Below are positions 22,733 through 32,673 of a DNA stretch of 64,000 bases, piece by piece. The notes under the pieces were generated by a model. The model saw nothing but the letters and a program-made list of their open reading frames with translations, was not told the DNA's origin and did no database searches. The stretch covers positions 2,104,001 to 2,168,000 of the forward strand of contig AP031359.1 of NCBI GenBank assembly GCA_037833965.1. Reading direction: 5' to 3'. The position numbers and the translations under genes were made by a program. The DNA is from Marchantia polymorpha subsp. ruderalis (Eukaryota; Streptophyta; Marchantiopsida; Marchantiales; Marchantiaceae). Position 1 is the first letter of the stretch. Each line of letters starts with the position of its first letter.

Positions 22733-24419
22733 GGATCAAAAATTTCCAATCGTCCACCACATCCTCCCACGAAGTGGAAGTGAGTAGATCCCGAAGCGCG
22801 TCCCCTCTATATTTCTCTTCATCTCTCAGCGCAAAAAAAGCCCAAGGTCGAAAAGAACACTGACTGACTCACGACTGCACTGTCAGGCCGTACTTACTAT
22901 CTTAGATTGCGTCGTCCGTTCCTTGGGATGCGTTTGCCAATCTACTGTTCCTGTTTTCGGTCAACAAATCTGTTGAACTAAAGTGTGTGAGATTTGAGCG
23001 ATCCTATCAAAATGCCCTCAAGCAGCAGCTGCTGATGCCTGAACCCTCCTCCTGCCTGAGCACTTGCAAATTAGACGATTGCTGAACAATTTCATAGAGG
23101 ATGGAAGGACAGACAAGTACATGCCGAGGCGGCTCCGCAGTCAGTTAAAAAGGTCTTTATGATCCAAAAGCTTCCTCAAAATCCATCACCAGCCATCTCT
23201 CCAGACTGTGTGTGCCTTTGTCCAATTCTTGTTGCGATAGACTCCATGGAGCAGACAAGCCCTTCACATGGCCCCCAATATTTTATCATCTATCGATTTC
23301 GACCATCAAATTTAAGGCGCTAGAGGCCATTACATCCCAAGAATTACATCGGGCTGATATATAAAAAAATACCAGCACCTGTGTTTCCTGTTGTGTAGAC
23401 TAAGGGTACATATCTTCACCGACCTTCTATTTAAGTCCATCCCGGAGTGGAAAGAAGGTGTCACATATTCGCATCGGAATTTATGCACGTATAAATCAGC
23501 AGACTGCCACCACCTCGCCACATTCTTCACTTTCTCCTTGCTTCTGGAGAAGTTCGAGTCATTAATCAGATGGCCTTCTTATGTGCTTTTTTTATTTCTA
23601 TTGAAGCTTGATTAGCACACATCTTGGGATGCTTCTCTTGATTGATGTGGCAACTGCTCTTCCGCACATCTCAGTGGGATCTCTCTTTTCCAGAGGCCCC
23701 GAATTCAGTCTTGAAAACTTAGGGTACTTACGCTATTGCGGACGTACCCTTAATGAAGATTGTGAGTCTAAAAGCTGGATTCACAAGACAGGTTATGATC
23801 AAAAGGATTAAATGTTAATGATAGAGGGAAAAGTAAAGTTAAAATAATACAATAAATAGTTGTAGTTTAAGGTTTATGAGATAGATAACCTTCCGAAGTG
23901 GAGTTTGGGGTTGCCGAAGGGGATGGTGCTTCGATGGATGAGGGGCTAAAAAAAAGAAATTATGGCAAGCGGGAACAGAGACAAAGGACGAGGTAGGAAT
24001 AGGGACATACGCGCGAGTTGAAGAATTTTCTGTAGATGGGGTCTAGGGGGATGCTTTACAAAGTCGGCGGAACTCTTACACTACACGCTATGTAGTTGTC
24101 TCCTTCCGCCGTGTAGGCGAACTTAATCCCTTCGTACTCTTCCGGGTTTGCGGGTGTTGAGGGTAAAGGAATTTCTCGTGCGCAGTTGAGGAGACAAGGT
24201 GCTAACTGTCAGATCACGTTCTGCCCCACAGTATCGCTCGGGTCTAGTAAGCAATATTTGAAATTGTGATCGGGTTCCACACTCTCGTTAGTTGCGCGCT
24301 TTCCGAATTCAATTCGGAAATTTCAGAGAGCCATTTCGATTTTGTAAGCCGAAGGGAGAATTTATCAGGTTTTCTATCGAGCTGGAGAATGCCGAGGAGG
24401 CCATTTGTCGGCTGAAGGT
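22733..24419. other. Host-island sequence without a recognised gene
   Basis: This is moderate-GC, low-copy sequence between the foldback element and the KRI1 fragment. No open frame over about 75 codons and no recognised motif was seen. The stretch just before 24420 should hold the 5' leader and promoter of the KRI1 fragment. It contains an upstream ATG at 24389 that opens a nine-triplet frame (eight codons plus TGA) ending at 24415. No clear TATA box could be assigned. Confidence 0.5.
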
Positions 24420-24791
24420 ATGGCTAGCGGGCGCAAATCTCTGCTAGACGATGATGAAGGACACGAGGAGGTTGCCCCGCAGCTGCGAGTGAATGAAGCG
24501 TATGCTAAGCGGTTCGTGCACAACAAGGAACGTGAAGACTTGCACCGGCTTCAGGAGCTGCGTAAGGACGGGCTTGCTCAGTATTCCGATGAGTCGTCGT
24601 CCGAAGAGGAAGATGAGGACGGACTTCTGTCCGTGAAAACAGAGGAGAAGATTTTTGATACTCTCTCTAAAATTAAGAAACGCGACCCTAGTATTTACTC
24701 ACAGAGAGCGAGAGCGCGCAGTGGCGAGCGAGTTTGGGGTAGCAGAAGCACAGCAGCGGCAGCAGCAGGAGGCATACCAGCCCTGATGTGA
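24420..24791 (+). pseudogene. KRI1: KRI1-like first-exon fragment
   Basis: KRI1 is a nucleolar factor of the KRR1 complex needed for 40S ribosome assembly. From ATG 24420 the frame reads MASGRKSLLDDDEG, then the KRI1-typical VNEAYAKRFVHNKERED-LHRLQELRKDG block, an acidic Ser-rich stretch (DESSSEEEDEDG) and a EEKIFDTLSKIKKRDP segment. This corresponds to roughly the first 100 residues of a protein normally several hundred residues long. After about 24700 the match stops and the frame runs through an Arg/Ala-rich tail to a stop at 24791. No downstream KRI1 exon, such as the conserved C-terminal domain, is seen in the window. The ATG at 24420 fits better than the upstream non-ATG codons of the same frame. 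It could be a true first exon cut off from its gene or a captured exon. Confidence 0.65.
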
Positions 24792-25135
24792 TCGGATCAC
24801 GGCGGATTTAGTTATCTTGTCCTATGATAATCATTCGCATGAGAGATAAGAGTATTTAAAATCAATGAATCAAATGAGTAAATAAAAAGATGAACAAATA
24901 AAGAAAATTAAATTCAAAATAAAAATCAACAATAGATTAATATGACTCTGAAGGATGATCTGAACAGTTGATCTTTGAAGCAACGGTGACATTTCTGCTT
25001 TTAATTATGAATGATCATGGATAGAAACAGTATCATTTAGAAATTAGCAATCAGGTAGGAAAATATAATTTTTGATATTTGATATTTGTTTGTCAAAAAT
25101 GATATTCATGCAATGAATTTGCATCTTTTTGAATA
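24768..25135 (+). repeat. S repeat, copy S1
   Basis: It begins ggaggcataccagccctgatg, followed by the palindrome GTGATCGGATCAC, an AT-rich tract with AAATAAA-like strings, and a block tagaaattagcaatcaggt. Related copies lie at 25831, 33015 and 34233. It carries no coding potential and its family is unknown. Confidence 0.7.
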
Positions 25136-25590
25136 AACGTTTTCATAGAAAACTGCAAGTTTGAAGTTGGAACTGAGCAAGTTGGAAGTTGAGCGCGTCG
25201 TACCTCCCCCTTGCGCCCGACGTGCCAAGATAAAGCGCTACGATGTTGCGCTTGTGATCGGTCGACGAGCAAAAGAACAACGCTGCAACGAGCTCGTCGA
25301 AAGACGCCACGGGACTGGTCCCTTCCGAGACAATCAGCAACAAAATAAATTTTATTCATGCAATAAATCTGCATCTTTCTGAATAGACTTGGCTCTAGAA
25401 CTCTGCAGGAATTGAGCCCAATATAATCTGAAATCATAAAATTTGAAACTAGAAAAACATTTGAGAGCGCCACGTGTTCAGTATCTCGCATTAATGGCAT
25501 GAGTATTTTAATCTCAGGTCGTATGCGTGTAAATACTGCGGCTGCATCATCCTCTCCGATCATGTCGATTCTTCTTGCGCTCTCGTTCCT
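25093..25590 (+). repeat. S-repeat 3' part with an internal insertion-like segment (S2)
   Basis: The block ttcatgcaatRaatttgcatc appears twice, near 25105 and 25353, flanking about 200 bp of GC-richer DNA. The second occurrence continues into the S 3' block (gagagcgccacgtgttcagta, near 25463) and ends with gtaaatactgcggctgc near 25530, directly before the second KRI1 copy. The 170-codon minus-strand frame across it has no recognised domain. Confidence 0.55.
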
Positions 25591-25800
25591 CGTGAAGACT
25601 TGCACCGGCTTCAGGAGCTGCGTAAGGACGGGCTTGCTCAGTATTCCGATGAGTCGTCGTCCGAAGAGGAAGATGAGGACGGACTTCTGTCCGTGAAAAC
25701 AGAGGAGAAGATTTTTGATACTCTCTCTAAAATTAAGAAACGCGACCCTAGTATTTACTCACAGAGAGCGAGAGCGCGCAGTGGCGAGCGGGTTTAGGGT
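25591..25800 (+). pseudogene. Second, shorter KRI1-like exon copy
   Basis: A near-identical copy of the 3' part of the KRI1 exon (HRLQELRKDG through KKRDPSIYSQ) starts at 25591, joined to S-repeat sequence. It lacks the N-terminal residues, including the original start codon, and a stop arrives near 25798 soon after the KRI1 match ends. It is a tandem-duplication relic. Confidence 0.7.
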
Positions 25801-25830
25801 AGCAGAAGCACAGCAGCGGCAGCAGCAGGA

Positions 25831-26190
25831 GGCATACCAGTCCTGATGTGATCGGATCACGGCGGTTTTTGTTATCTTGTCCTATGATAATCATTCGCAT
25901 GAGAGATAAAAGAATCAAAAATCAATGAGTCAAATGAGTAAATAAAAAGATGAACAAATAAAGAAAATAAAATTCAAAATAAAAAATAAATAAAAAGATT
26001 AATATGACTCTGACTCTGAAGGATGATCTGAACAGTTGATCTTCGAACCAATGTTGAGATTTCTGCTTTTAATTATAAATGATCATGGATAGAAACAGTA
26101 ACATTTAGAAATTAGCAATCAGGTAGGAAATTTTAATTTTTAATACTTGATATTTGTTTTTCAAAAAATGATATTCATATTGTATATCAT
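25831..26190 (+). repeat. S repeat, copy S3
   Basis: This copy follows the second KRI1 fragment just as S1 follows the first, with the same ggaggcatacc start and GTGATCGGATCAC palindrome. It fades near 26190 after atgatattcat. Confidence 0.7.
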
Positions 26191-26474
26191 TCATAAAAAT
26201 GATATTCAAGCTAGACTTTGACCAACAGACTGTCCAGGAGTAGTAAAATAATAAAAATATTTAAAAATCTGTTTTGTTCATCCTTCTGAAACATCAGAAA
26301 TGTCCTGTAATATTCTCACTTGTCATAGAGGTAGCGGTTCTATATCAATGTCAGAAATCGTGCATCCTCCATGTCTTCTACCACTTATATAAAACAATGA
26401 GAACCTTGAACGGAAAGAAATTTAGTAGACAAGCAATTTTATTTCCCCAAAGTGCGAAGTAGATCACAATCTCC

Positions 26475-26495
26475 ATGCAAAAAGCTTATGAACAT
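26475..26495 (+). CDS. Possible short first exon of an unknown host gene
   Basis: ATG CAA AAA GCT TAT GAA CAT is followed at once by GTAAGT, a consensus 5' splice site. In phase it would join to the candidate exon at 27009. It is seven codons long. It rests only on the start codon, the donor site and phase, so it may be chance. Confidence 0.2.
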
Positions 26496-26630
26496 GTAAG
26501 TTTTGTTTTGAATTTTCCTCATGTGGACATTCAGGTGGAGAGTTTCTATATTTAGATTGAAAATTTGCGAAACGGGTAAAATTCTTATTGTATCAAAGTA
26601 TTTATTTTTTATTATTCTTTGTTAAATAAA

Positions 26631-26631
26631 G

Positions 26632-26659
<28 letters not shown>
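26631..26659. repeat. (TA)n microsatellite
   Basis: About fourteen uninterrupted TA units in AT-rich host DNA. Confidence 0.95.
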
Positions 26660-26665
<6 letters not shown>

Positions 26666-27008
26666 AGTCGAGGAAACAGCGTCCGGACTCTTTCCCGAAC
26701 ACTCAATGACTTGACTACATTGGGATAGAAGTCTATCTTGTCTGATGTACAACTTACGTATGTACTCAGCGAAATCTGACATTACAGGTCTCACAAGTTC
26801 TACCCTTAATAGGATTTACATTAGTAACGATTTTTCATGTTAGCAGTAAATCTTCTCCCAGTTGTCAGCAGAATATGCACATGAATAATTTTCACACCGT
26901 GTTCAATCTTTAGTGGTTGGTTTGCTATTTAGTGTAAATGTGTTCTGATTTGTCCTGTTGTGGGATGACCATTTTCAGGATGCAGTGTACGTTACCTGTT
27001 CTTCTTAG

Positions 27009-27107
27009 GTTAAGCAGGATGAGTATGCAGCTCTTGATTTCATCATAGCGAAAGGGAGCCCTAGAAGCCCAATCTTTCACCAAACCATACTCCTTCAGCT
27101 AGAAGGT
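27009..27107 (+). CDS. Possible 33-codon host exon, gene unknown
   Basis: A stop-free 99-bp block lies between a pyrimidine-rich acceptor (ttcttcttag, 26999-27008) and a strong donor GTGAGT at 27108. It codes for VKQDEYAALDFIIAKG, then SPRSPIFHQTILLQLEG. The composition looks like real protein, with balanced residues and no bias from repeats. I could not name the family. No further exons could be chained with confidence on either side, so it may be part of a small intron-rich gene or a remnant. It lies between the KRI1 duplicates and SIN3. Confidence 0.3.
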
Positions 27108-28317
27108 GTGAGTGTACTGCTCTACTTTTAGGCGATTGTAGGCTTAGTAATAAGGGACAGTCTATTAGACTTGTATTCGACCTTGTAACTTGTTTATACG
27201 CTCTTTTGTTGATATATTCTCATCGAGACTGTCAATACACCGCTTTGCAGAAGGTGAAATCTTGTTCTATTGACTGGGGTTATGACTCTTTGAAAAAATA
27301 TTTTACCATCGCTAACATCACAACGTGGAAGTTTCCCACTTCCATGAAATTAATCAAGAGTCATAGCATGGAACTATGTGACTTCTGAAGTGCTTCGGAG
27401 AGGCTTCGAAGACAGGAATAGCTTTCCGGCGTTTTCTAAGATTCCATGTGAGCTGATAGCGTAATCAAAATGATAAACGTTCTACTGGTCCATACTTGCT
27501 TCCCATACACTACTCACATGAATAGGCTTCATTCAGTGCCTGCTAGCATGACAACTTTAACCTAGAAGAGCATGATTTCGTTTATGACTCTTACAAAGAG
27601 ACTGCAGTGTGTGGACTTGCCTTCCATGTAGTGATTTCAGCATCAGATAGATCTGGTTGGGATACCAAGTCAGACTATGCAACTAATTTACAAGAATCGA
27701 AAGTACATCTCTAAATGGGAAAGGGTAACCTACAGCGACCCCCGTCTAAAAGTGTAAGGTCAGGAAGTTAGAGAAAGACAGATCGCAAGTTGGATTCCCA
27801 ACAAAAATCTACATGAATCCAACTTCCGGGATGGTCTTACAATCTCGCAACTAATCAGCTTGATAAGGACTGTAAGGTAAGAAGTCAGAAGAACAGATTC
27901 GCAAGTTGGATCCTCAACCAACACCTACATGAATCCAACTTTGGGATAATCTTACAGCTCTTGCAACTAATCAGTTTGATAGCTTTTACTCGAGACAACA
28001 GAAAACCTCCAGCAAATAAGCTCTGAATTTACAATTGCAATGTTGGGGTTGCGTGCAGGGTAGGCTCTGTGAGCAGGTTCTGGAATCCCAGACTGGAAGG
28101 GGAAAACGCCTAAAGAATAAGAAACTTGAATTTGCTACGTACTAATCTTGAGTATCATGAAGATCATAACAATACTTCACAACCTTGAATCTCTCTGAAG
28201 GAGAATTGCTGGGGCCAAACAAAAATATAAGACGTAACAAAAATAAAAAAATTGTTACTTCTTTTGAATAGAGTTTCAAGACTATTCAAACCACTTGCAG
28301 AAGCGAATCCTCCGCCG
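27108..28317. other. Host-island sequence 3' of SIN3, with a 118-bp tandem pair
   Basis: No gene is recognised. A tandem pair lies at 27753-27870 and 27871-27987. Each unit holds an inverted repeat around caagttggat...atccaactt that could form a hairpin. The part next to 28317 should hold the SIN3 3' untranslated region, which runs leftward on the minus strand. No clear poly(A) tract marking retroposition is seen there. Confidence 0.5.
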
Positions 28318-31300
28318 TTATCGATCTTGCTCAGCTTCCAAATCGGCTTCCGCCCTAGTCCATCTTCTAGAGTTGTAGCCCCCTTTAAATAAGTTCCGTC
28401 TAAAGAAGTCCTCAGTATCCAGCACGTAGGAGACTTTGGATGTGTTACAAGAAATCTTGTACTCCAAGCCATTGACGACAGTGGCGTTCACCATCTTCTT
28501 CTGCAGAGCTACGCACTCTTCATCGGTGCCTACCACTTTCCTCTTATTTCTAGCAAGAAATACGCGATGATGGAAAACCTTCTCTCCTGTGGGTATGAGC
28601 AGAAAGTTATTGAGGTACGTAGAAAACGAGGACTCCAAAGCGTTGGCAGGCACGTCGTGCTTGTCAAAACGTCCCTCCATGATCTGCATCAAGCACTCCG
28701 TGGACTTTACGTTGTACTCGAACCGGTAGATGTTGTCATCGTGCAGGAGCACGCTGGCATTTGCGAAGTATACATGATCAATGAACAGCCCCGGCGGCCG
28801 GGACATTTCGTACGTATGAAGAACCAAAATCTTCTGCAAAACATCGTCTGATATAGCTGCCTGCAGCTGCTTTACAAGCTTGAATATAAGCTTATCTAGA
28901 GTGAAAAGAATGTAGGACGGGGTCCCAATGATGGTCCGGCATTCATCCTCAAACTTACCGTTGTCAGTGGACCCGTCCAGGAGGTTCAACAACACCTTTT
29001 GAAACTTGGCATACAGATTAGGAGAAGCTGTATCCTTGATGGACTTCCACTTCCTTTCGGCAGCGATAGAATTCGTTTTAGCACACAAAATACGCTCGTA
29101 CAGAGTCTGATGGAGTCTGAAGATCACATAGGCATTGTCATTTCCATAGAAGACGTTGCAGTTCTGCGAGCCCAATCTAGGAATGTCGTCGGTATCCAAG
29201 TAAGGAGCCAGAGGGGGGCATTCGGAGTATGACATGTCCAAAGGAGGAGATGACATTCTATCCCGTTCCCCGTCATTATCGTCCCCGTCTCCATCGGCCT
29301 CGCCCTCGCTCTCGGCCTTGCCTTCACGCTCGGCATCTTCATCATCGTCCTCGTCCTCGTGGTCGTCCTGAGAACCATCATCCGCATCGTGGGACTCGTT
29401 GCCAGAGAGATTGACGTCGTCAGACAGATTCTCGTTCGCACTCTCCTCCCCTTCATCATCGGCATCGCCTTCGACGTCCGGGTCGTTGCCCTTGGACACC
29501 TCGATCTCCAGCTGAGGGCAGATCGACTTGCTCATGACAGCCCCGTCCAGGCCATCCCGGATCTTGTACTTGTCTGCAAAGGTGGAGTGATTGTGCATGA
29601 ATTGCAAGGTGCCCCGGTCCTCCAGATCGGGCGACGGCGACAATTCGCCCTCCTCGCGGTACCCTCGAGTGGAGATCTCCAGATGGCCGCCGCTGCGGTT
29701 TTTGCTGATGAGCAGAGGCCGGCTCCTGTGGTTGGCCTTCACCTCGTCGGCCGCCGTCGAGGAACGCCTGGCAGGCCCCGGGTCGGCACTCTCGTCCACG
29801 GACATGGGCGTCAGCTTGGGGGCCGAGGCCGAGAAGGAGGAGCCGGATCTCACCAACCCCAGAGCGTTGGCGGAGGTCACCGAGCCCTCGGGCTCGCCAG
29901 CCTTTCCGTCCTGCAACGTCGCCTTCTCGGGCTCCCGGGCCTCGCCGTAGTTGCCCAACACCTCGGCGCCATCGGCCGAGCTGCCCTTGGTGGCGGCCAG
30001 AGTCTGACTCTTGGCCGCGTCGAGTCTGTCGTCGACTCCCTGAGCACGTCGAGCCACAGAGAAGAAAGGCTCGATGACGTCCGTCCACATTCGCAAAATC
30101 TTTTGGGACTGGTCGGGGGAGTTGCACACCTCCTCCAAAGAGTACTTAATTATCTTGAACACATCCTCGTGGATGGTGGGATCCGAGTAAACCAACTTGA
30201 GGTCGGGAATCAGGGGCCGCCGATTGCCCGAGGCCACGGCCACGGCCGAATCGTCCTCCCTCCTCTTCTTCTCGCTGATCTCCTTGATTTCGGTGATCAG
30301 GACCTTGGTGCTCAGGCTCTTCTTGTCCTGCTGCTTAAAGTAGAAGCTTCGGTGATCCAGCGACTTATGGTAGTTCTTAGCATAAACTTCGGCCCAGACC
30401 TTGTTCATGTCAGTCCGGTACCTTGACCAGTCGTCCTGCTTCTGCTTCAGCCGGTTGAGGATGACGGGCAGAGCCACAGAGGAATTCTTCCGTACCAGGT
30501 CAACGATTTCCAGGCCGTGTTCGCCATAAATCCGCTCGATGCAGCGAAGGTTTATGGGCGTCAAGTGATCCTCCACGTGCAGCAAGTTGAGCTTGCTCAA
30601 ACTGGGATCCTGCAGAGTGTCTAGCAATTCTGTCACCCGCCTGGCCGTCACATTGGTGGATTCAAGAAGCATGTCCAATTCGAAGCGGTCGTCCTCGCAG
30701 CGGAAGAGGATCTCCTCGTACTGGTTCTTCCGCATGTGCTTGAACGAGTAATCTTCGCTCCCGGATGTAACCGAGACCCAGCTATCGTTCAAAACCTCAC
30801 GTGCCAGGTCGGTCCGATGCGTGGAAATGGGCTTGGGGTAGCTTTTGGGCAACAGGCGGTAGCTCGGCGTGCAGCGCTCGCAATTGGACAGGTTGAGCTC
30901 GGAGATGGGCTTGTTCGAGTACTTCTCCTTGTTGAACATGGACGAGGCCTTTTGGCATGTCGGGTCCTTGGGGCCCAGGAAGGCGCTTCGATCTCGGTCC
31001 TTCTCGCGCTCATGCTCTGGCTCGTTCATGGGCCTCTCGCCATCCCTCTCTTTGCGGTCGCGCTCGCGCTCCTTGTCCTTCTCGACCTTGGGCGGCTTGA
31101 GCATTGTGCCTTCGCCGAAGTCGAGCTTTGTGCTGCTGAACACGCCGGCGAGGTAGCCCTCAAGATTTTCCCGACGCGAAAGAAAGTCGTTGAAGCCATC
31201 CATAAGATCTGAATGCTTTCCTAAAATTTCGGCCACCAGGCTCTGCAGCTCGGTGCGGCTGATAATCTCCTGGCTGAAAATGTTGAGACATTTCAGAAAC

Positions 31301-32445
31301 TCCTGGTAGGTGTCGCGGTTGCGCAATCTGCCCTTCACCTTGTCGAAGAACGCAAGCTGCTCCTTCTGCAGGCTCGAGCTCTTGAGCGACTTCTTGTCGT
31401 CGTCGACCAGAGGCGATGCCGACAATCCCTGCAGGGCCTCGCCGCCCTCGGCGGCCTGAGATTGCTTGCGAACCAACTCGTCAGCTCGCCGGGCGGACTT
31501 GCGCTTGTGGGGGAGCCGCTGCGAGGCGTCCAAATCCTTTTCTTTTCCGTCGTCGAGATCTTTGGCCGCCTTGTCCTTATCCTTCTCTCGTCGATCAAAA
31601 TCGTCTTTCTTCTCCTCGTCCGACTTCTTCCGCTGCTCCTTCTCCACCTTCGACGATAACCGTTCCGGAACCCCATCTCCATGCCTGTCAGATCCTCGAT
31701 CGCGGTCTCCGTAGGAGCCAATCTGTTCCCTCCTAACTACCCTCTCCGCGTGTATCTGGCGGCCTTGAATCAATCCGGAAGCTTTCTCGACGGCGCCACG
31801 AATGTTCGAGTGAGTGGGCCGCAGAGGCCCGACAGGTGCGCCAGAAGAATCTGGCAGGAAGTACGTGAACTCCTCCAGCAGGTCTGCGTGCTCACTGAAC
31901 AGCGTCGCGACCTCTCGATACACTTCACTGATTGACTTATTGCCTTTTCGGTACATATTGAAAATCTCCAGAAACGCCTTGTACACGTGCTCATCCGTTG
32001 AAAAGCGTGTCTTGATCTTGTTGACATAGTTGATGGCCTGATCAAATTCCACCGGCTGCTTCTGAGGCTTGGGGGGCGGAGGCTCCAGGACCTCCTCTGC
32101 AATCGTAATCTCATAACCCTTGGGTAGAAATGTGTTGAACCCGAGAATGAGTTCTCGGTGGCCCTTGAAAAGATCCTTAACCCGAATAATCACGCCCGCC
32201 GTATCAATTCGTTGCGCCTTGAAATTTTTCATCACCTCCAGAAATTCGTCGTACTTATCTTTGTCATCCTTGATCATATCTTTCACCGCCTTCAGATATG
32301 CAAGAGCATCGTCCGTTGTCAGGCGCGGTTGAGGGGTGTTGTTGTTCGATGTTGGCAGGGATGCATCAGATGTCGCCGTTTCTCCTCTGTACCCTGCCAC
32401 GCGCTTCACCTGCCGGGCGGAAGCCCCTTCCTCCCTCAACTTCAT
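28318..32445 (-). CDS. SNL: SIN3-like histone-deacetylase corepressor (SNL class), intronless
   Basis: SIN3 proteins are nuclear scaffolds that bring histone deacetylases to repressors. The single frame of 1375 codons begins MKLREEGASARQVKR and ends EAEQDR-stop. Domains: PAH1 (residues ~41-112, KDLFKGHRELILGFNTFLP), PAH2 (~131-200), a charged Lys/Asp linker (~245-330), PAH3 (~359-425), the HDAC-interacting domain (~515-700, with CTPSYRLLPKSYP and RCEDDRFELDMLLE), a long Ser/acidic region (~840-1062, strongly acidic 986-1062) and the Sin3 C-terminal domain (~1090-1370, with NAYVIFRLHQTLYERI). Length and start match Arabidopsis SNL proteins (about 1320-1370 residues, MKR-like start). The frame is uninterrupted and looks functional. 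Arabidopsis SNL genes have many introns, so the lack of introns is odd: it could be a retrocopy or lineage-specific intron loss. Confidence 0.95.
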   Translation of the reverse strand: MKLREEGASARQVKRVAGYRGETATSDASLPTSNNNTPQPRLTTDDALAYLKAVKDMIKDDKDKYDEFLEVMKNFKAQRIDTAGVIIRVKDLFKGHRELILGFNTFLPKGYEITIAEEVLEPPPPKPQKQPVEFDQAINYVNKIKTRFSTDEHVYKAFLEIFNMYRKGNKSISEVYREVATLFSEHADLLEEFTYFLPDSSGAPVGPLRPTHSNIRGAVEKASGLIQGRQIHAERVVRREQIGSYGDRDRGSDRHGDGVPERLSSKVEKEQRKKSDEEKKDDFDRREKDKDKAAKDLDDGKEKDLDASQRLPHKRKSARRADELVRKQSQAAEGGEALQGLSASPLVDDDKKSLKSSSLQKEQLAFFDKVKGRLRNRDTYQEFLKCLNIFSQEIISRTELQSLVAEILGKHSDLMDGFNDFLSRRENLEGYLAGVFSSTKLDFGEGTMLKPPKVEKDKERERDRKERDGERPMNEPEHEREKDRDRSAFLGPKDPTCQKASSMFNKEKYSNKPISELNLSNCERCTPSYRLLPKSYPKPISTHRTDLAREVLNDSWVSVTSGSEDYSFKHMRKNQYEEILFRCEDDRFELDMLLESTNVTARRVTELLDTLQDPSLSKLNLLHVEDHLTPINLRCIERIYGEHGLEIVDLVRKNSSVALPVILNRLKQKQDDWSRYRTDMNKVWAEVYAKNYHKSLDHRSFYFKQQDKKSLSTKVLITEIKEISEKKRREDDSAVAVASGNRRPLIPDLKLVYSDPTIHEDVFKIIKYSLEEVCNSPDQSQKILRMWTDVIEPFFSVARRAQGVDDRLDAAKSQTLAATKGSSADGAEVLGNYGEAREPEKATLQDGKAGEPEGSVTSANALGLVRSGSSFSASAPKLTPMSVDESADPGPARRSSTAADEVKANHRSRPLLISKNRSGGHLEISTRGYREEGELSPSPDLEDRGTLQFMHNHSTFADKYKIRDGLDGAVMSKSICPQLEIEVSKGNDPDVEGDADDEGEESANENLSDDVNLSGNESHDADDGSQDDHEDEDDDEDAEREGKAESEGEADGDGDDNDGERDRMSSPPLDMSYSECPPLAPYLDTDDIPRLGSQNCNVFYGNDNAYVIFRLHQTLYERILCAKTNSIAAERKWKSIKDTASPNLYAKFQKVLLNLLDGSTDNGKFEDECRTIIGTPSYILFTLDKLIFKLVKQLQAAISDDVLQKILVLHTYEMSRPPGLFIDHVYFANASVLLHDDNIYRFEYNVKSTECLMQIMEGRFDKHDVPANALESSFSTYLNNFLLIPTGEKVFHHRVFLARNKRKVVGTDEECVALQKKMVNATVVNGLEYKISCNTSKVSYVLDTEDFFRRNLFKGGYNSRRWTRAEADLEAEQDR

Positions 32446-32461
32446 CCTCCGTCGCCCACCT

Positions 32462-32490
32462 AAACCCTCCTAAACCCTTAAACCCACCCC
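32462..32490. promoter_or_regulatory. Telo-box-like AAACCC repeats just upstream of SIN3
   Basis: Three TAAACCC-type units (taaaccctcctaaaccctta and aaaccc) lie 17-45 bp upstream of the SIN3 start. Telo boxes (AAACCCTA) are known in promoters and 5' leaders of many plant housekeeping genes. The copies here are degenerate, and a regulatory role is inference. Confidence 0.4.
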
Positions 32491-32673
32491 TAACGACTCC
32501 CGCTGCACTCCTTGGCATCTCTGAGCCCTGCCGCTGCTCCACAGTCCGGACTCACAGGTCCAATCGCAATACTGCACCGACCCGCCTTCAAAGCCAGACA
32601 ATAAATGCAAACTCCTCCCTCGGACTCCCACGTCTTAATTGAGCCACATACCCAAATTGGGGAGTCCTTAGTG

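Larger units (their letters stand above)
24533..25590 (+). repeat. First unit of a ~1058-bp tandem duplication
   Basis: Sequence from 24533 (cgtgaagacttgcaccgg) recurs from 25591 with few differences for nearly 600 bp. The unit includes the second half of the KRI1 exon, the S repeat (24768-25135) and an S-derived segment up to 25590. Confidence 0.8.

Noticed and set aside
25093-25605. A 170-codon minus-strand frame in the S2 region
   Set aside because: It crosses repeat junctions and has no recognised domain, so it is probably chance.
29359-30426. A 355-codon open frame on the + strand opposite SIN3
   Set aside because: It mirrors the SIN3 coding strand in another frame, has no recognised domain, and is explained by the GC-rich, biased composition of the SIN3 acidic and Ser-rich region.
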